Notes: generated by a model not told the origin, from the sequence alone. DNA of 32,795 nucleotides from Lingula anatina (GCF_001039355.2 NW_019775909.1:1-32795), one strand, 5' to 3'; counted from the stretch's first letter, positions 10,392 to 22,251 are shown. A program made the numbers and translations.

Positions 10392-11251
10392 ATGGAGAAA
10401 CACAGCAGGGAGCGTTTTAAAACCGATGAGCTCGCGGTGTTGGTGGAGGAGGTCTCGTGTAGACCTACACTATTTAGCCCCTTCACCAACACCGTGGCTC
10501 TAAAGTCCAAAGAAAAACAATGGGCTGAAGTTGCCGAAAAGTAAGTTGAATAATTATGATTAACAGTCCTTTTCTGTTAATCGTAGTCTGTTTTGCCATA
10601 GTAAAATTATATCCATTATATTTAATTATTGCTTATTGATGATTTAGTTTGGTATGTTGTTGTAGTTATTCAATAAAAGTAATTGTAATTGCTCTCTATT
10701 AACACATCTTGACATGGTCATGTACAGTATGATGAAGCAATAAAGTGGTGATTCTTATATTTTTTTAATTAAAATTATGAATGCTTTCCTTCTAGAGTTA
10801 ACAGTGTTTCACATATAAAGAGGAGTTTCCGAGAGGTCAGGAAAAAATGGCATAACCTCACGTCTCGCACTAAGCGCAAAGAGGCCAAACGCCGTGCAGC
10901 AATGCGGCAGACAGGTGGTGGTGTGGGGCCCAGTCCACTGTCAGAGTGGGAGAAGGTGTTATTTTGTTATTATTAAAAATGAATTTGTATATTACACAAT
11001 GGCTAACTTCGTTTTATATTTAATTGCTTTAAGAACATCAAAATGATATTAAGTAGAGTAATTAACTTAGACTGACTCTGTGAATATGAATACTTCAACA
11101 CTGAGTTTCACAGACATGCCCTATTGGAATGTCCAATCACCAGGAGGCATATTTTATATATACATATATCTCTATATGTTTATACTGATCAGGTAATAGA
11201 GATAATTGGAGAAACTGCAGTAGAGGGTATCAAAGAATTGGCAGGAAACGA
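10392..11251 (+). CDS. NAIF1-like Myb/SANT-like DNA-binding protein, partial copy 1
   Basis: Exons 10392-10540, 10796-10955 and 11193 to the gap at 11252. Exon 1 begins MEKHSRERFKTDELAVLVEE. Exon 2 contains FREVRKKWHDL-type residues (here KKWHNL), a basic run, and the TGGGVGPSPLSEWEK segment typical of NAIF1-like/trihelix proteins. Exon 3 has VIEIIGETAVEGIKELAGN. Such proteins bind DNA through a SANT-like trihelix and also occur as accessory proteins of PIF/Harbinger transposons. No disabling mutation is visible up to the gap. It is a close paralogue, or an alternative haplotype, of the copy at 13903. Confidence 0.8.
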
Positions 11252-11902
11252 NNNNNNNNNNNNNNNNNNNNNNNNNNNNNNNNNNNNNNNNNNNNNNNNN
11301 NNNNNNNNNNNNNNNNNNNNNNNNNNNNNNNNNNNNNNNNNNNNNNNNNNNNNNNNNNNNNNNNNNNNNNNNNNNNNNNNNNNNNNNNNNNNNNNNNNNN
11401 NNNNNNNNNNNNNNNNNNNNNNNNNNNNNNNNNNNNNNNNNNNNNNNNNNNNNNNNNNNNNNNNNNNNNNNNNNNNNNNNNNNNNNNNNNNNNNNNNNNN
11501 NNNNNNNNNNNNNNNNNNNNNNNNNNNNNNNNNNNNNNNNNNNNNNNNNNNNNNNNNNNNNNNNNNNNNNNNNNNNNNNNNNNNNNNNNNNNNNNNNNNN
11601 NNNNNNNNNNNNNNNNNNNNNNNNNNNNNNNNNNNNNNNNNNNNNNNNNNNNNNNNNNNNNNNNNNNNNNNNNNNNNNNNNNNNNNNNNNNNNNNNNNNN
11701 NNNNNNNNNNNNNNNNNNNNNNNNNNNNNNNNNNNNNNNNNNNNNNNNNNNNNNNNNNNNNNNNNNNNNNNNNNNNNNNNNNNNNNNNNNNNNNNNNNNN
11801 NNNNNNNNNNNNNNNNNNNNNNNNNNNNNNNNNNNNNNNNNNNNNNNNNNNNNNNNNNNNNNNNNNNNNNNNNNNNNNNNNNNNNNNNNNNNNNNNNNNN
11901 NN
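11252..11902. other. Assembly gap (651 N)
   Basis: A run of N. Frames that read through it have no meaning. It truncates NAIF1-like copy 1. Confidence 1.
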
Positions 11903-12939
11903 GTGGCTGTGTCCCCGGCTCTCAGATGGTTGGATTGTGACAACGCCCTCCGCCTGCCCTGTGTCCGTAGCAGAGTTTGAGTACTTCGACCTGCATCCTT
12001 GAAAGCGAGCAACTCTACAGCTGAATGGTGGACCTCGATGACGCCACGATGTGCACATCGCCCTGCCGTTCGACGATAATCCTCATGATTTCAATTAAAA
12101 GACTTTTAATAATTTAATGTGTTAACGCCAGTGTTAAAAGACTCTAAAATACTGTTATCTCCATGTGAAAAGACTTTGATTATAAGACGCTCAGCTGCCC
12201 GGTTTCCAGAGCTATTTTTCCCAATTTTGATAAAGAAAGATATAAATTAAAGGGTTTTATCTCTGGTTTTCCCCCGGGCGTACACTAAAACATGTAATTA
12301 TGTGTAATTTTCGTAATCTTTGTAAATATTGTATATATTATTATTTAGAGTGAACGTCTCCAACATGAGTAATGAAAAAAAAAGTTTTTTTTTTTTCTGG
12401 AAAAAATGGAAGGAATATGTCGGGTTCGACATAAAGATCATACGAAGTCTTGTAGTCTAATAGCTCTTGAGTAATGCGGCGGTCTCTGTGTATGACGCCG
12501 AGGTAAAGAAATTAATTATACAATTAAAGGTAGTTAATGTTTGCATCATGGACCATACATGTAGATAAGGAATAAGGATATAATCAATACCTGGGGAGAT
12601 ATTCGGGAGTCATGTAGAAGGAAGCAACGAAGGAGGAGGTTGGAATCGACGGTGTACGGAGCGAGACGTAGTTAGGATTTGAAGACTTCACTTATAGAAC
12701 ATGTAGTTAAGAGCGTCAACGAAAAAATCATTTAACTGGTCATTATGTGGACTTGGGTTTTCTTTGCGCGACCTTACGTAAATCTGACACGAACCGTGGC
12801 ATCTTCGGATGGCGTTATCCACTAAGTTAGTCTAAAACGTAATGTCCTATTTCGAGCCCACGCTTGAATTAAGCGTTCTGAATTATATACATGTAAGTTT
12901 AGGACATTTGTCAAAGGTATATGTAAAAGGTTCATTACA
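11903..12939. other. Unassigned sequence between gap and second duplicated unit
   Basis: The first ~150 bp are GC-richer and may be the tail of a coding or mobile sequence, but no family is recognised. The rest is AT-rich. An A-run/T-run hairpin (gaaaaaaaaagttttttttt) lies at about 12373-12398. No gene is supported. Confidence 0.4.
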
Positions 12940-14774
12940 ACACGTGGAAGTAATGTAAAACTGTAAAATAATAATAAAAAAAATTGAACCAGCAAATTTT
13001 ATTACTTTATCTACAACACCGCCCTTTTGGCGGTCACGTGAGCTTTGTTAGTCACGTGAGCGGGAAATATAAATTACCCGCTCAACAGTATTCTCGAGTT
13101 ATTTTTACTCACACTGTCACGTTGGCGTGTATGTATGTACAGGAATAAAGAAGCTGATTCTTCTGAGATTCAGTCGATGTTTGTTGTGATACTCGGTTAC
13201 AAATGGCGCAGTCGACAGGATTTAGCTTTTACTGTTTTCAACGATATTGACGATCCTCTGAACTTTACGGAGATCTTGAGTAGATAGCAAACAAACGGTG
13301 ACTGTACTTCTCAGTTGAACAATAGCACATTCCATCCACCGTATGGGAGGGAACGGATTTTCAACCAGTCACACCCTTCTACAAGGTGAGATCTCAAAGT
13401 AATCGTCAATTTGTCATCGTAACGACTGATAGTTACCTGTACCTAAGATCTAATATACCATCTTAGCCTGTACGTAAAGATACACGAAGTGATTATTAGG
13501 CTTCGTTAGAGAGACATTTGTGTCGATCGTCTTGAGTGAGCCTTGCTCGTTGCGATTGGTCTCCGGATTGGACTTTGTCCCGGGGATAGCACTGTGATTG
13601 CCATCGGGACAGGTGAGGACGTATTCGGCTTTGATGTGTCTGCTGTGTTTGTTGCCAGGACCGTAGTGTTGGAGAGAGCTGGGCTCAGAATCTCGAAAGG
13701 ATCGCTATGTTGCGCACGCGCTATAGCATAGCTAGCGTGCGCTATTTGCTAGTGCGATTGCACCCACCTGATATCTCGAAGCCTTAGCAAACGCAACGCA
13801 ATAAATGCCTGTCCGGAAGTACAATTATAGTCTCGAACACACGCATACATACGCCTAGCGGTTCTTTTTTGTTTTGAGGGACGATAGTAAATCGCACGTG
13901 AAATGGAGAAACACAGCAGGGAGCGTTATAAAACCGATGAGCTCGCGGTGTTGGTGGAGGAGGTCTCGTGTAGACCTACAGTATTTAGCCCCTTCACCAA
14001 CACCGTGACTCTAAAGTCCAAAGAAAAACAATGGGCTGAAGTTGCCGAAAAGTAAGTTGAATAATTATGATTAACAGTCCTTTTCTGTTAATCGTAGTCT
14101 GTTTTGCCATGTTAAAATTATATCCATTATATTTAATTATTGCTTATTGATGATTTAGTTTGGTATGTTGTTGTAGTTATTCAATAAAAGTAATTGTAAT
14201 TGCTCACTATTAACACATCTTGACATGGTCATGCACAGTATGATGAAGCAATAAAGTGGTGATTCTTATATATTTTTTATTAAAATTATGAATGCTTTCC
14301 TTTTAGAGTTAACAGTGTTTCACATATAAAGAGGAGTTTCCGAGAGGTCAGGAAAAAATGGCATGACCTCACGTCTCGCACTAAGCGCAAAGAGGCCAAA
14401 CGCCGTGCAGCAATGCGGCAGACAGGTGGTGGTGTGGGGTCCAGTCCACTGTCAGAGTGGAAGAATAAGGTGTTATTTTGTTATTTATTAAAAAAAAATG
14501 AATTTGTATATTAAATTGCACAATGGCTAACTTCGTTTTATATTTAATTGCTTTAAGAACATCAAGATGATATTAAGTAGAGTAATTAACTTAGACTGAC
14601 TCTGTGAATATGAATACGTCAACACTGAGTTTCACAGACATGCCCTATTGGAATGTCCAATCACCAGGAGGCATATTTTATATATACATATATCTGTGTA
14701 TGTTTATACTGATCAGGTAATAGAGATAATTGGAGAAACTGCAGTAGAGGGTATCAAAGAATTGGCTGGAAACG
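12940..14774. repeat. Duplicated unit, copy 2
   Basis: Second copy of the 9462-11251 unit, including the LTR-like element, leader and NAIF1-like exons 1-3. It carries about 30 extra bp near 13448-13477, a hairpin flanked by cctgtac. Similarity to copy 1 runs up to the point where copy 1 enters the gap. Confidence 0.9.
12954..13201 (+). repeat. LTR-like element, copy 2
   Basis: Same structure as 9476-9725: TGTAAAAC to GGTTACA, TATA-like and AATAAA signals, with TGGCGCAGTCGACAGG starting at 13204. It lies about 700 bp upstream of the NAIF1-like ATG. Confidence 0.6.
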
Positions 14775-14792
14775 ACAGCCAGTTGTTCATAG
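13903..14792 (+). CDS. NAIF1-like Myb/SANT-like DNA-binding protein, exons 1-3 (copy 2)
   Basis: Exons 13903-14051, 14307-14469 and 14717-14792 join in frame. The first ~105 residues form a SANT/trihelix-like DNA-binding region: F-T-DELAVLVEEV, KEKQWAEVAEK, FREVRKKWHDL, then a Lys/Arg-rich segment. The Gly-rich link (TGGGVGSSPLSEWKNK) and the IIGETAVEGI helix follow, ending DSQLFI. Exon 3 ends with one base of a codon, and the coiled-coil exon at 26116 begins with two, giving a 169-aa protein. NAIF1 relatives act in the nucleus and are paired with PIF/Harbinger transposases. The intron between exons 3 and 4 spans about 11.3 kb as assembled and holds a LINE fragment and a two-gene transposon-like block. 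Confidence 0.82.
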
Positions 14793-15797
14793 GTATGAAA
14801 TTTAATTATAATGAATTAGTCTAGTAAAGGTCAAACGATNCGCCCCTTTTCAATTGCCAAATTGTGGGCACTTATCCTGAATTTGCAAAGGAATGTAGAT
14901 TTGGGTTTGTGGATTAACTGTGTGTATATTTCTCTTTTAAAATCTTTTTTGAAGGTACTGTAGGTACGTAATTTTTTGCCCTCCGTGTTCAGGGATGCTA
15001 GGTGAGATTTAAAGGCCGAACTATAAGAGATTTGGATAAGCGGTTTTATTATGGAAGAGAGTGCGGTCATGGATATTTTAAAAGGGTCCTCCCAAATGTC
15101 AGGGCGTCCAATGAGCGCCAGTGTATTTTTAATGCCGGTTGACCAGGTTGAGGTGTTAAGAATCTAAAAGGTCGCTTACGTCGTTTTTTTTCTTAGCTGT
15201 AAGTCGACGATGTCAAGCCTCCTCGGGAGGAGACTTAAGTCGGCAAGCTCAACTAAAACTTGGTAAATGAGAGCATAAACAACAAAAATTTGGAAAGAAC
15301 ATACCTCCTCAAGATATTGTGTTATAATATCTTTGAATAGCACTGGCATTAATGGAATTTTGAAATAAAAAATAAAATACACCTTCACACAGCCGATCGC
15401 GTGTTTGTTTATCTTTTTGACCGCTAGGCGTCCGTCAGCAGTGTTCCACGACAAGCTAATGTTTAACTGATACTTTGAAGTTGTATCAAAGTTAAACTAA
15501 TCAATAAAGTTCAAAAACAAACTTTGTTTGTGTTTTGGCTGATTTTTATTGTTGATAAACGATTGTTCTCGGCCGAAAGAGGCCATGAAACGTTACGTCT
15601 TGTGAAACTTTTGAAATTTTACACCTCCTTTTCTTGAAGAGTTTCTCGTGCGCGTCGACTACGGTAAGCACGCCAAGCTAAGACGTTAGATTCTTTGTGA
15701 AACACTCCTAGTCGACTTCAACTAAGTCGACCTAGCTAGGCCACCCAGCTCGAGCTAGTCGACTTTGGATTTAAGATTCTTTGTGAAACGGGAGCTT
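14793..15797. other. Start of NAIF1-like intron 3, with LINE fragment and GTCGAC-rich stretch
   Basis: Holds the single N at 14840, the LINE remnant at 14841-15180 and a hairpin (ggccgaaagaggcc, about 15572-15585). Upstream of the SAP exon, a 16-bp direct repeat (agattctttgtgaaac at 15688 and 15774) encloses three GTCGAC palindromes. No other gene is supported. Confidence 0.5.
14841..15180 (-). pseudogene. LINE reverse transcriptase C-terminal fragment
   Basis: The minus-strand frame reads TWSTGIKNTLALIGRPDIWE, later KKLRTYSTFKKDFKREIY and then CKFRISAHNLAIEKG. This is the C-terminal pattern of invertebrate non-LTR retrotransposon ORF2 proteins, just ahead of their Cys-rich end. The fragment is cut at the single N at 14840 and lacks the polymerase core. 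It is probably a truncated insertion at a contig edge. Confidence 0.7.
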
Positions 15798-15825
15798 GAA
15801 TGTTTTATCTTTAAATAAGGATGAA

Positions 15826-15927
15826 ATGTATGAAATTGTGTCAATGTGGAGCGTAGAAGCATTGAAGGAATATCTTAGAAGACGAGAGCTTTCAACAGTA
15901 GGAAAGAAAGAAATGTTAGTGGCCAAG
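15826..15927 (+). CDS. SAP-domain exon, possibly first exon of the transposase gene
   Basis: From ATG 15826 to a consensus donor (aag|gtaagt) the exon encodes 34 residues including VEALKEYLRRREL and then GKKEMLVAK, the two-helix SAP pattern used for DNA or chromatin binding. It ends in phase 0. Joining to 16304 would add it to the transposase (735 aa), but the acceptor there (attatggag) has a poor pyrimidine tract, and an inverted-repeat end of the block lies between them at 15998. It may instead belong to a separate or broken gene. Confidence 0.5.
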
Positions 15928-15997
15928 GTAAGTCCGTCGGGGTCTCATAATTTGCTATTTAGGAAACTTAGTGTACTGAAATTTTAAGTTACGATCA

Positions 15998-16015
15998 TTA
16001 AAGGATGTCTTTCCG
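15998..16015 (+). repeat. Left terminal inverted repeat of the block, with TTAA
   Basis: TTAAAGGATGTCTTTCCG, inverted counterpart of 25649-25666. It lies 71 bp after the SAP exon and 283 bp before the transposase ATG. Confidence 0.5.
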
Positions 16016-16297
16016 CTGTAGACGCTTAAATAGGCCTTTCTCTGAAACTTTACCTATTTGATCCTGAACCCCGAAGCATGTCTCACACGGAACCGTTGAG
16101 AAAATAAAGGTCAAGGTATAGGTTTTTAAGATCACTTAAAGAAAAAAAAGCGCAGCATTTTTTTTTTCGTCTAAACTTCTCGCCATTACTCCCTTACGCG
16201 TGGAATTCTGGGACGTGCCTCAATTTGCATATGACTGAATACTACTAGCACTTTTACTACGGTATGATGAAGACCCGGATGTTAATGTAATCCAATT

Positions 16298-19200
16298 ATG
16301 GAGGGTACTCCGACTACACGTGGATTGAAAAGAGGGAGGAAAAAACTCCCCACGCCAGTGAAAAAAGAGAGAAAAAGAGAAAGGGAAAAGCAGAGAACGT
16401 TGATCTCACTGGGAAGCCAATCAACTAGATGGACTGAGCTAAAAAATGAACTAAAACTAACACACGAGCGACTAGCGAAAATTCTGTTGGACAGGTTAGT
16501 ACCATCTCAAATGAATTGTAGAAAATGTCACGATACATTTTAGGCAGAGCACCCGTGTCGCACGTAGAATGTTTTGAGTATATTTATTTAGGGAAGAAGT
16601 GTGGGCAGGTTTGTATCAAAACAGCTAGATTCTCACTTTCTTACGTAATGTCCTACTTGACTCTATCTCCCCACTACAAGTACAATCTTAGATTGTGTGC
16701 ACATTAATTTTGGAGTATGTAAGCGAGGTAAACATCCATGATTTAAATTTTATTCGCCATAAACGTTTTGAATTGTTGAATGCCGGGGATATAATGACTC
16801 ACGCCGTCATGGTAATTTTTTAAAACCCTGCAGGTATTATGCACAGCGGACATCTACCAGTATGCCTACCAGTACCCCCACAGCCAGCTCAAAACCACTG
16901 CCCCCTATACAGTTGAGTGACATTGAGTCAAAATCAGAGTCAGAGTAAGTGTTTGATAACTTAACAGCCATCAGGATAAATTTTTAGGCTCTGACGGTCT
17001 GGAGGACCTGTATTATTAGAAATCTTCATGTCCTCCCAATCTGATATATACTGGTCTGAACTAAGTAATTGATTTCCATTAGACTATGTTTTACTTGTAA
17101 TTTATTTTTTTCACATAAACTTTACTTATCCAGAGCGCATGCTTTCACAAAAAATCTTGCCAGTCCTGTAATAGCTGTTTATTTCACCATTCATTGTAAA
17201 CCTTGCAATAGAAACAAGTGTAATGCATGTTATTATTTGACCCCATTGTCATAGATACCATTGGCCTGTGTAGATGGATCCACCTCTGTAAGAACTCTCT
17301 CTGGTGCAATCTGAATGACTGTCACTTTTTGTTTCCAACATACTCATATAATCACCAGCTTTTCTGAAACTGTATTCAGGAAGAGTACATATTGAGTTAC
17401 AATGATCAGTGAAGACTGATGACATCCATGGGTAATGGAGCCTTTCATATGATACTATTTTACAAGTTTTATAAGTCCGATGGCTGTTTTGCCATGGGAC
17501 TTATACCACCAGTTAGTTTGAGCTATATCCAATAGCACGTGAAGTGTTTTACTAAAAATATTAATTTTTTTTTTNTGATAACTTAACAGCCATCAGGATA
17601 AATTTTTAGGCTCTGACGGTCTGGAGGACCTGCATTATTAGAAATCTTCATGTCCTCCCAATCTGATACTGGTCTGAACTAAGTAATTGATTTCCATTAG
17701 ACTATGTTTTACTTGTAATTTATTTTTTTCACATAAACTTTACTTATCCAGAGCGCATGCTTTCACAAAAAATCTTGCCAGTCCTGTAATAGCTGTTTAT
17801 TTCACCATTCATTGTAAACCTTGCAATAGAAACAAGTGTAATGCATGTTATTATTTGACCCCATTGTCATAGATACCATTGGCCTGTGTAGATGGATCCA
17901 CCTCTGTAAGAACTCTCTCTGGTGCAATCTTAATGACTGTCACTTTTTGTTTCCAACATACTCATATAATCACCAGCTTTTCTGAAACTGTATTCAGGAA
18001 GAGTACATATTGAGTTACAATGATCAGTGAAGACTGATGACATCCATGGGTAATGGAGCCTTTCATATGATACTATTTTACAAGTTTTATAAGTCCGATG
18101 GCTGTTTTGCCATGGGACTTATACCACCAGTTAGTTTGAGCTATATCCAATAGCACGTGAAGTGTTTTACTAAAAATATTAATTTTTTTTTTATTTCCTT
18201 TATTCAGTGCACCCATGTCAGGTGTAGAAAGTGCTGGTAGTGGACCAGAAGCAGCTGCAAGGGAAAGCAAAGTTTCCATGTTTGATCCCAATGATATGAG
18301 GTATGTTTACCTCCTTTTTAGTTATAACTGTGAAAAAATAGTTTATTTCATTAACTTTTGTATTTGTCAAGTATTATGAAATCTGGTATGACTCCACCTG
18401 TCATTTAATACATATGTAGTATAGTTACATCCTCATTGCCAACTGGACTTTCTTTTCATTTCAGTGTTAATCTCACATATGAAGAAATTGAAGATGAATA
18501 TAATGAGGATAATGATGATGATACCTATCCAAATTACAAAGCTGACATATCTTTCCAGTGCGTATATTTTTTTTACAATCTCCTCTATATGTTTTGATAT
18601 AATTATAATTTTTAACTTAATACCTTTTTTTTTTTTTTTTTTTGGGGGGGGGGGGATGTGTGGAGATATTTCATTAGTTTCATATCAAAATTCCAAAGTT
18701 ATTACACATGCAATGTGCAAATGTACATGAATTCCCATTAATAGACTTGAAATTACTATATATACTATTTTGTGACAAAGGTATTTAAAAAAAATAAATA
18801 AAACGTATATATTTATTCCAGACACAACAATATTGAAGAGGTGATGAAACTGCCAACAGTCACTGGAGATGATGATATTTTACCTGGAGATGAGGAAGTA
18901 GAGATAGGCCCTATTCCTGATGGCAGCAAGCTGTTCAGTAAAGTGACATCAGCTGAAGAAATTGTGGGGCAAAGTTGTTTTCTGACTTATGAATCATCTA
19001 TTAGACTGCTATTGGAAGAGTTGTTGCCACCTTGCCCTTGCAGCAAAAAGTATGTGGTGTCCTTTCAGAAGTCTGGCACAGGAACATATGTGAAGTGGGT
19101 AGGTTACATTGTCCTTTTCACTTTATTTCAGAATATCTATGATTATAACCAAAATATTTCTTGGGTTAATCTTTATAAATGTATTTCTGATATTATTTAC

Positions 19201-22200
19201 GATGGTGCTCTGTCTTTCTGATACGGGGAGTTCAACTGAGTTACAAGCTATATTGAAGCTGCAGAGGTGAGGGGTGGTCTCCCTTGCTCTCACTGGATAT
19301 TTAATTAATAAATATAAAATTAAGGCACTATTTCAGGTAAAAGACCTTTGTGACTACATTGTAATACGGGGTTAGTAAATTGTACCAAGTCTTCTACCAT
19401 TAAGTAATAATTTTAAAGAACATTCAGGAATTTAAATGAAGTATCACAGGTTTTAGTCTCTCATTACCCTAAGTAGGATATAGGTTTTATTTTTTATTAA
19501 ACGTGAGATGTAATAAGATTATTATCAATGACTATGTGCTGGTATCCTCAAACAGTGGGCCTATAATCTTGTCACACATACACTGCTTATGTCCATTATT
19601 ATTATTAATACAGTTTTTCTAAAATCTTCTCTTTTATATATCATATTTTCATGCAGAAAACCGGTCAAATGTATTACACTAATGTAATTTTGTAATATGT
19701 TTACACACCACATTAAGATGCACATTTGAAACATTAATGTACAGCATTTTTTCATATGATCAAAATGTAAACAATTTTAACACATTTTTTATAATTAATT
19801 TTCAGGTGGGCATTTGCATATCTTGATAAGAAATTGAAATATATTTCTTTTTTTTTTTTCAGTCATGCCCAGATGGCCATGGAGGTGGTCAGTGGTGCTC
19901 TCAACCCAAGTTGAACCTAGGCATGTTGGCTGGGGATTTTTTCTGGTCCACTAGTCTTCTGTTTAGTGGGAACAATTACAGGAAAGTTCGGTTTATGTCC
20001 CAGTGGATGAACAGTGGATTTGTTAGTGAGAAGACCTATTATGCTATACAGAGGGATTATGGCATACCTGCTGTAGAACACCATTTTCGACAAATGCAAG
20101 ATGAGATCCTTGCCTCTTGCCAAAATAAGGAAGTGATTATTGCTGGTATGAAGATATCTCTGATGTATTACTTAACAATTAAAATAAGACAAGAGAAATT
20201 GGTAAAATAGTGTCTCAAGTATTTATAACAAATAAATATTTTGCCTCAAATGAGTGTTATGGATTTTTGATGGAAAACTGTATATATTTTCAGGTGATGG
20301 AAGGATGGATAGTCCAGGACACAGTGCCCAGTACTGTACTTATGTAGTCACAAATTATGAGACAGGGGATGTCCTGGACATTCAAGTTGTAGAGAAGAAA
20401 GAAACCCAACTAAATAGCAATGCCATGGAGAAAGAGGGCTTGCTGAGGTCACTCAGGTTCCTTAGAGAGAGGGGTATCAATGTAGTGGAGATTGTCACGG
20501 ATGCTCATGTTAGCATTGCTGCACATATAAGTAAGTTCAAACATATCTTTATGTGATGACATTGACAAACAAGTAATGCAACCTCAATTGTTGTCCAAGT
20601 TCAAATTAACAATAAAGAGCAAGTTTGATTCCCCTTACACAAAATGCCACTGTTGTGACATGATAATTTTTTATATCTGAAATTTTAGGGAAAAACGAGC
20701 CTGGCATGAAACATTCTTGGGATGTGTGGCATGGTACCAAAAACTTAGCAAAGAAAATTATTGCGGTAAGTTTTGAAATTTATCTATTTTGATCAAATTG
20801 TATAAAGACCAACAGTGACCCATAGAATTTTAATTTACGAATGTCTTATTTTGATGCTGATTAATTCCTGAAAATAATTCTTATTTGGCAGGTAGTTATT
20901 TTCACAAATAAACCAAAACATTGTTAAAAATATAAACATAAAATACTTGTACAAAACATTGAATGCTGCATATTGGTATATTTCCATGTTTAAAATGACA
21001 TCTTATTTACAATCACAGGCAGGACAGAAAAAGGCTACGCGCGATATTATCCCATGGAGCAAGGACTTATGCACCCATTTTTGGGAATGTGCTAGGACTT
21101 GTGAGGGAAGTCATGGAAAGTTCCTGGTGAGTTTGATCCTGCCTTTAACATCATTGACAAGAAATGTTCATTGTTTCTTTTGAACTGCCTATATAGACAT
21201 TTTTAATTTTTCACATTTCTTGTTTACTAAATGAATTCTGATTTTTTATTTAGTCAAAGTGGAGAGGTGCAATGCACCATGTGCAAAATGAGCACGAATG
21301 GTTATCAGGTGATGGTTTTGGGACAGCCAAGTGTGAACACAACCCCCTACCGCCTGATGAAGAGAGAATGAAGAAGTGGTTGGAACCATCTTCACAGGGA
21401 CTGGCTGCATTGGGGCAGATTCTACTTAACAAAAGATTCCAAAAGGACATTGGACACTATGTCAATAACAGGTGTGGAAAAGAACAAAAATTAACAATGG
21501 TGTTAATTATTTTTGTTGGTATTTGTAATTGATTGCAAAGTTTTTTATTTCAATTCAAGGCAAGGGTATTATTTCAATGCCAAATATGACTCCATTGATA
21601 GAAACCAATAAATAACACCGCTTATTACAAATAACTGGATGTTCAATTTTTTGTTTTTCTTTTTTTTAGACACACGGGACACATTGAGAGTATTAACTCT
21701 CACATTCTAATGTATTGCTCAAAAAGAAATTCCTACAAGCCACCTGGATACAGGGCACGTAATTACTTGGCAGTCATGGATTATCAGAACCATAAAGATA
21801 GAGGAGCTGCAGTTGACTTGGAATCCGGTGAAATAAGGTAAACAGCAAAAATTAATATATAATTCCGTTTTTAAAGTCTATGTGCCAAAGAAAACTTGTT
21901 ACTATGGTTATTTTCACTTGTAAACTCATATTTTAAAGGTTATTACATGCAAAGTCATTTTCATGAAAACGAATTAAAGTCTTGCCACTGTTTTATTTCA
22001 GGTATACTAAGTGTTACAGCAAACATGCCAAATCATGGATAGTGAAACCTCAAGCCATTAGAAAGACTTATGACTACATCCACATCTTACAAACTCTGGC
22101 ATTTGACATGAGAATGACAAGTGCACGGCCTTTAGCAGCTAGGGTGCTGTTGGAACCATGGGACCCAAGGAACCTTGGGCCAAATACAGCCCCAGTCCCT

Positions 22201-22251
22201 GCACCCCCCAAAGATGTTCTAGTCAGAGACAGAAAGTCCAGATTTAAGTAA
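16298..22251 (+). CDS. Kolobok-like DDE/RNase H-fold transposase-like protein
   Basis: Twelve exons join without a frame break: 16298-16494, 16834-16944, 18208-18300, 18465-18557, 18822-19098, 19863-20145, 20294-20530, 20689-20765, 21019-21126, 21254-21471, 21670-21837, 22002-22251, giving about 703 aa. ATG 16298 has a good context (attATGG). Order: a basic N-terminus and RWTELKNELKL helix, a Ser/Pro-rich and then acidic linker, a Cys/His cluster (CPC ... KWSCPDGH), then the core. Candidate catalytic acids are Asp in AGDGRMDSPGHSA (20296), Asp in IVTDAHVSI (20500) and Glu in HTGHIESINSH (21686), with DVWHGTKNLAKK (20721) between. Members of this family are TTAA-type cut-and-paste transposases or proteins derived from them. 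The Kolobok name is from memory of the motifs. All splice sites are GT-AG and the frame is intact, so the protein may be functional or domesticated. Confidence 0.82.
16954..17574. repeat. Copy A of an intron segment repeated at 17576-18192
   Basis: About 620 bp from 'tgataacttaacagcc' to a T-run, repeated almost exactly after the lone N at 17575. Both copies lie in the transposase intron between exons 16834-16944 and 18208-18300. Most likely two haplotype contigs joined end to end. Confidence 0.9.
17576..18192. repeat. Copy B of the intron segment, contiguous with exon 18208
   Basis: Near-identical to 16954-17574 (a 4-bp 'tata' indel and few substitutions). It runs on into the acceptor tattcag of exon 18208, so the real intron is probably about 640 bp long. 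Confidence 0.9.
18617..18656. repeat. T-run followed by G-run
   Basis: About 27 T followed by about 12 G inside a transposase intron. Length is unreliable in sequencing. Confidence 0.9.

Larger units (their letters stand above)
9462..11251. repeat. Duplicated unit, copy 1 (LTR-like element plus NAIF1-like exons 1-3)
   Basis: Aligns along its length with 12940-14774 at an estimated few percent divergence, introns included, so this is a DNA-level duplication and not a retrocopy. The left edge (acacgtggaagtaatg) is shared and the sequences upstream of it are unrelated. Copy 1 is cut by the assembly gap at 11252. Confidence 0.9.

Noticed and set aside
11124-12058. Long frames on both strands across 11252-11902
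   Set aside because: Most of their length is the N gap.
15176-15454. 92-codon minus-strand open frame near the SAP exon
   Set aside because: It lacks an ATG start, has low-complexity hydrophobic composition and no family resemblance.
17069-17872. Identical 61-codon frames at 17069 and 17687 as a possible gene family
   Set aside because: They are intronic and are two copies of the same allelic duplication around the N at 17575.
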